This document shows positions 60,431 to 64,000 of a DNA stretch of 64,000 nt, in pieces. Under the pieces are notes generated by a model. That model was given only the letters and a program-made list of their open reading frames with translations, was not told where the DNA came from and did not search any database. A program made the position numbers and the translations under genes. Positions within the stretch are counted from its first letter, which is position 1; every line of letters begins with the position of its first letter. Source of the DNA: Clostridia bacterium (GTDB lineage Bacteria; Bacillota; Peptococcia; DRI-13; UBA5745); NCBI GenBank assembly GCA_018436095.1, contig JAHDMJ010000007.1, positions 205,823-269,822 on the forward strand, read 5' to 3'.

Positions 60431-62221
60431 ATGGGGGACAAAAAAAGCCGTGTGATATCCGCTGCCGAAACGGCGGCGATATCCAATGTGGTCAATCTCA
60501 CCTGTGACCGTATTGAGGCCTTGGCCGGAGGACATGGCATGGTCAATATGGCCATCTTTTCCGTGGCTAATGTGATTACGGAAGAGCTGCAGCGGGGGCA
60601 AAGCCTCAGCATCAAGTTTGCCAACGCCAGGCGGGTTCCGGTGGACGATATCATGGAAAAGGCCGTTAAGTCGGCAAAGGCCGCCGGCGCCGACGGAGCC
60701 AACGCCGCCCTGATTGCCGCCTGCATGATGTATCTTGCCGGCTCTCCCGCCCAGGTTGGCATACCGGCCGGCAACCGGAAATTGGGGGCCACGGCCAGGA
60801 TACTGGCCGGCGTAGACCGCAGCGGCGTCAGCGCCATCCCCACCAGCAAGATGAACAACAAGATATCCGCCTTTCCCGCTGTTTTGGCTATCAACCAGGC
60901 TTTGCTGGAAGGAAAGCTCTCCCCCATCAGCGGCCGGGATATCCCCAAATTTTGCGGCGGCGGCACCTTATTTGGCCACAGTGCCCTAGGTGAAGATATC
61001 GTTTGGCCGGCTATGGCTGAAAACGGGGCCCGCATTGGTACGCAAGCTATGCTGGATGCAATGGCGGGAGCTGCCATCACTCCCCAACCATTTTTGGCGG
61101 CTGTTTTGGGGGCCGCGTCCATTTTGGAGATCATTCACCCCGACGCCGAAGTACCGGAATCAGAAGGCGTTTACGGCAGAACCAGCAGCGCTTACCTGGT
61201 GGGAAAAACTGCCGCCGCCACAGCGGGTCTGCCTAAAAAACTTCATATGCGCCTGACCGGTCAAGAATACGACACCGCCCAGCTTGTGGGTGATGTGGGT
61301 CTGATTCTGAAAGACATCGGCGGTCCCTCAGTTATCGGCATGATGGCCTTTGTGGAAATTTTCTCCGTATTCAAAGAAAGGCTCTGCGGCGGTTCCGGCG
61401 GCCCCTACAATACGCCTTTGGGCCATATGACAGCTTACGCCGTAGCCGCCGTCAACGCTTTATCCGATAAGGATGCAGATATTATGGCGCTGTCCCGGGA
61501 ATTGGTGAGTGACCGGGCCCAGGGCAATGTCCATCCGGAATGCTCCCTCTTCTGTATTAATATCGTGACCAGAAAGGCTGCGGAATTGCGCTGCGGACCG
61601 GTCACCGACTTTCTGATCAACGCCACCGAGCCTGCCCGGGCAAAAGCAATTCATGATTGCGCCGAGTATGTTTATGATGAATTGACGGCAGGAACCTCAT
61701 TGGGTACAATCGTTAAAGCTCTCGATGATAAGCGGGTGGCCACCGTAGAAAAATATACGGCCAGAGTTTTTAAGAACATCACCGGAGAAGATGTAACTAT
61801 CAAGTTCCTGCGCATCGGCAAAGCCGCCCGCCGCACAACCAAGCTGGCACTGAAATATTTCTCCTTTGATGCCTCCCTGGATGTGCAAGTCACAGTAAAC
61901 GGTAAGACGGCTATACTTAATCACTACGTCGATGATGTGATTCCCAAGGTATCCCTGGGCGAATATAAGGATATTGCCTGGGCCGCTCCTTATGCGGCTT
62001 TCGCATCGGCAGATTTGATTCTGGCCGGCTGCAACCTGATCAACGCCGTAGTACCGGCTGCCGTTGCCGCGGCTGCCGGAATCAGTTCGCCGGAAGAGGC
62101 TGCTGCCGAAGCGGAACAGGCCGCTTATATCACTTGCGGTATTCCCGGAGGTAAGGCTGCCGCTACCAAGGTAGCCCAGCTAGCCGCCGCCATTGCGGCC
62201 TTTTCGGATTATGAGTATTAG
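60431..62221 (+). CDS. conserved-looking protein of unknown function (596 residues)
   Basis: I do not recognise the family. The protein is soluble-looking and rich in Ala and Gly, with no signal peptide or clear membrane helices. Ordered motifs include 'NLTCDRIEALAGGHGMVNM' (about 22-40), 'SPAQVGIPAGNRKLGATARI' (about 105-124), 'GRDIPKFCGGGTLFGHSALGEDIVWP' (about 168-193), 'GGPSVIGMMAFVEIF', 'CGGSGGPYNTPLGHMTAYAV' and 'HPECSLFCINIVTRKAAELRCGP'. Conserved-type Cys, His and Gly-rich loops suggest a metal- or cofactor-binding enzyme. It starts three bases after the LarC2-like gene and precedes larA, so a role with the LarA reaction or cofactor is likely. Confidence 0.8.
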   Translation: MGDKKSRVISAAETAAISNVVNLTCDRIEALAGGHGMVNMAIFSVANVITEELQRGQSLSIKFANARRVPVDDIMEKAVKSAKAAGADGANAALIAACMMYLAGSPAQVGIPAGNRKLGATARILAGVDRSGVSAIPTSKMNNKISAFPAVLAINQALLEGKLSPISGRDIPKFCGGGTLFGHSALGEDIVWPAMAENGARIGTQAMLDAMAGAAITPQPFLAAVLGAASILEIIHPDAEVPESEGVYGRTSSAYLVGKTAAATAGLPKKLHMRLTGQEYDTAQLVGDVGLILKDIGGPSVIGMMAFVEIFSVFKERLCGGSGGPYNTPLGHMTAYAVAAVNALSDKDADIMALSRELVSDRAQGNVHPECSLFCINIVTRKAAELRCGPVTDFLINATEPARAKAIHDCAEYVYDELTAGTSLGTIVKALDDKRVATVEKYTARVFKNITGEDVTIKFLRIGKAARRTTKLALKYFSFDASLDVQVTVNGKTAILNHYVDDVIPKVSLGEYKDIAWAAPYAAFASADLILAGCNLINAVVPAAVAAAAGISSPEEAAAEAEQAAYITCGIPGGKAAATKVAQLAAAIAAFSDYEY

Positions 62222-62260
62222 TTCGAATGTTTAGTATCCATTTGGAAAGGAGATGTTCCT

Positions 62261-63538
62261 ATGCCTATTATTCAAATCCCCTACCATGACTCTTTTATGG
62301 AATTGCAGGTAGAGGACCGTAATCTGGCCGCAGTGCTGGTTCCCGGTATACACGGCTTTCAGCCGGAGATGAGCGAAAGCGGTTTGGTCCGGCAGGCCCT
62401 GGAAAATCCTATCGGCTCCCCGAGGCTGCGGGATCTTGCCAGAGGCAAAAAGAATATTACGCTGGTCACCAGCGACCACACCAGAGCAGTTCCCAGCAAA
62501 ATCACCCTCCCTCTTTTGCTCGGGGAGATCCGCAGCGGTAATCCGGAGGCAAACATCACCATCCTGATCGCAACGGGTCTCCATCGCGCCACAACGGAAA
62601 AAGAACAGCGCCAAATGTTCGGCGACCAGATTGTGGATCAGGAAACCATTTCCATAAACGATGCTTTTTGCAAAGAGGACTTTATCAACATCTGTACCCT
62701 GCCTTCCGGCGCCGGTTTTCATGTCAATAAGCTGGCGGTAAATTGTGATTTACTCCTTTGCGAGGGGTTTATCGAGCCTCACTTCTTCGCCGGTTTTTCC
62801 GGCGGCAGAAAGAGCATTCTGCCCGGTATTTGCTCCCAAGAGACGGTCAACGAAAACCACTCCTTCCGGGCAATTGCCAACCCCAATTCCGCAGCAGGCG
62901 TTCTCGAGGGCAATCCCATTCATGAGGACATGGTTTATGCCGCCAGAAAAATCAATACCGCTTTTACCCTTAATGTGGCTCTAAATGATAAGAAGAAAAT
63001 CATTGCAGCCTTTGCCGGTGATCTGGTAGAATCTCATGAAGCCGGCGTAGCATTTATTCGCAGCCTTTCTCAGTGCCGGCCTGCAGAAACGCCTATTGTC
63101 GTCACCGGCAACGGCGGCTATCCCTTGGATCAAAATCTCTACCAGTCTCCGAAGGCAGTGGCTACTGCCGAAGCCTGTGCGGCAAAAGACGGGATTATTG
63201 TCATGTGTTGCGCCTGTTCCGACGGTATGGGCGGCGAGTATTTTCAGGAATTAATCGTAGCCGGTAAGCCTGAGGCCATCGAAGAAAAGCTAGCGGCAAT
63301 TCCGCCCAAAGAAACTATCCCTGAGCAGTGGTGCGCTCAGATTTATGCCCGTATTTTAAAAAAACACCAGGTTATTTTAGTTACAACCTTCCTGGATCAC
63401 GATCTGGTAAAAAAGGCAAATATGATTCCTGCCTCAAGCTTGGATGAGGCAATGAAAATTGCCTTTGATATTAAGGGGGCCGACGCCAAAGTTACGGTTA
63501 TCCCCGACGGCGTATCCGTATTGGCTGTTAAGGAATAA
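62261..63538 (+). CDS. LarA-type nickel-pincer racemase/epimerase
   Basis: A 425-residue LarA/DUF2088 enzyme. Residues that bind the nickel-pincer nucleotide or the substrate in Lactiplantibacillus LarA are all present at the same numbers: Asp72 and Arg75 (SDHTR), His108 (ATGLHR), His174 (EPHFFAGFSGGRK), Lys184 (GGRKSILPG) and His200 (NENHS). The family racemises or epimerises 2-hydroxy acids (lactate, malate, gluconate and others). The UxaA-type gene after it and the enolase-superfamily dehydratases in the same probable regulon favour a sugar acid or hydroxy-diacid. AAAGGAGA precedes the ATG. LarB and LarE are not in the window. Confidence 0.92.
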   Translation: MPIIQIPYHDSFMELQVEDRNLAAVLVPGIHGFQPEMSESGLVRQALENPIGSPRLRDLARGKKNITLVTSDHTRAVPSKITLPLLLGEIRSGNPEANITILIATGLHRATTEKEQRQMFGDQIVDQETISINDAFCKEDFINICTLPSGAGFHVNKLAVNCDLLLCEGFIEPHFFAGFSGGRKSILPGICSQETVNENHSFRAIANPNSAAGVLEGNPIHEDMVYAARKINTAFTLNVALNDKKKIIAAFAGDLVESHEAGVAFIRSLSQCRPAETPIVVTGNGGYPLDQNLYQSPKAVATAEACAAKDGIIVMCCACSDGMGGEYFQELIVAGKPEAIEEKLAAIPPKETIPEQWCAQIYARILKKHQVILVTTFLDHDLVKKANMIPASSLDEAMKIAFDIKGADAKVTVIPDGVSVLAVKE

Positions 63539-63721
63539 CTGGCTTTCATTATTATAACGCCTCAGTGGAAAACTTTTCGATGGTAGAAAAATTTTCTTAC
63601 CTACATGCGTTTCAACGAGGCGGGGGATATGCCCACCGCCTGAAAACATAAGCGGAACCCACCGCCTAAGAGGCGGGGGGACATATCCGGCTTTCTCATT
63701 ATAAAAGGAAGGGGATTTTAC
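63539..63721. repeat. intergenic region with duplicated GC hairpins between larA-type and uxaA-type genes
   Basis: GGCTTTCATTATTATAA (63541) recurs as GGCTTTCTCATTATAA (63690). GAGGCGGGGGATATGCCC (63617) recurs as GAGGCGGGGGGACATATCC (63670). Each copy can fold with an adjacent CCGCC stretch (ACCGCCTAAGAGGCGG is a compact hairpin). It may be a processing or attenuation element within the operon. Confidence 0.55.
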
Positions 63722-64000
63722 ATGAATCTGGCGTTAAAAGTCAACGACAAGGACAACGTAGCCACTATTTTTGCCAACGACATTACCGACGGCACCCGGG
63801 TGGAAATGCGGGATAAAAAAGGCCGGGCCGAGGAAATGACCGTTCATGGCCAGGTGCCCTACGGTCACAAAATCGCCCTGCAGGATATCAAAAAGGGGGA
63901 GCATATCATTAAGTACGGCGAAAGTATTGGAGCCGCCAGTGCCGATATCCGCAAGGGTGAATACGTCCACGTCCACAATCTGGAGGCCCTGCGGGGCCGC
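63722..64000 (+). CDS. UxaA family protein, N-terminal SAF domain (partial)
   Basis: The first 93 codons of a protein whose N-terminus matches the SAF domain of altronate/galactarate dehydratase-type proteins: 'ALKVNDKDNVATIFANDITDGTRVEM' and 'VPYGHKIALQDIKKGEHIIKYGESIGAASADIRKGEYVHVHNLEALRGR'. In many bacteria this domain is encoded as a separate protein of about 100 residues beside the catalytic half. AAGGAAGGGG precedes the ATG. The window ends within the gene, so it cannot be told whether it is split or fused. Its place after the LarA homologue suggests epimerisation then dehydration of a sugar acid. Confidence 0.85.
   Translation, partial: MNLALKVNDKDNVATIFANDITDGTRVEMRDKKGRAEEMTVHGQVPYGHKIALQDIKKGEHIIKYGESIGAASADIRKGEYVHVHNLEALRGR

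Overview
The window comes from a bacterial chromosome of mid GC content, most likely an anaerobic Firmicute of the Clostridia or a related class. The main evidence is the cdaA-cdaR-glmM order, a DUF881 / small basic protein / DUF881 cluster, an ecfA-ecfA-ecfT-truA block, a LarA-type nickel enzyme and several TRAP-TAXI transporters. I cannot resolve the genus. I saw no rRNA, tRNA, CRISPR array, transposase or prophage gene.

Layout. 0-6 kb: core envelope and signalling genes (glmM partial, cdaR, cdaA; DUF881-sbp-DUF881), separated by unusual intergenic repeat arrays. 6.3-14.3 kb: a DUF3343 protein, an ECF sigma factor, and a sigma-54 activator with an NhaC-type antiporter and a D-cysteine desulfhydrase-like enzyme on one strand. 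Facing them are a short-chain dehydrogenase and a 2-hydroxyacid dehydrogenase behind a near-ideal -24/-12 promoter. 14.3-21 kb: a branched-chain amino acid operon, ilvD-ilvB-ilvH-ilvC plus a second ilvB. 21-31.6 kb: a ZIP transporter, two half-size TSUP transporters, an NYN protein, two exported proteins, a DUF4143 remnant, truA and the ECF transporter energizing module. 31.7-39.3 kb: two accessory modules of efflux or resistance type, each with a TetR regulator and visible palindromic operators: TetR / rifampicin-phosphotransferase-like enzyme / MFS, and TetR / ABC ATPase / ABC permease.

39.6-64 kb is a catabolic region for hydroxy acids or sugar acids. An eight-gene minus-strand operon carries an enolase-superfamily dehydratase, a 2-hydroxyacid dehydrogenase, two paralogous HpcH/HpaI aldolases, a Dabb protein, an AEC transporter and a TRAP-TAXI importer. 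A redox group follows (lipoyl-domain dihydrolipoyl dehydrogenase, OsmC, cupin, HxlR). A second TRAP-TAXI importer and an RraA/enolase-superfamily pair share LacI-type operator sequences. Last come a GntR regulator with a homocysteine S-methyltransferase homologue and, divergently, a LarC2-like protein, an unrecognised 596-residue protein, a LarA racemase/epimerase homologue with all known cofactor residues, and the start of a UxaA-type gene.

The most interesting results are these. (1) A 19-bp motif with one mismatch sits just after the -10 box of both the eight-gene operon and the LarC2-LarA operon 12 kb away, joining them into one probable regulon with a nickel-pincer enzyme and an unknown protein. 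(2) Three intergenic loci carry head-to-head tandem repeats whose core sequence differs between loci but is matched by its own opposite arm. (3) A 15-bp LacI-type operator is shared by two operons. (4) There is a sigma-54 promoter with upstream direct repeats, and a candidate Cys-containing leader peptide ahead of the desulfhydrase-like gene.
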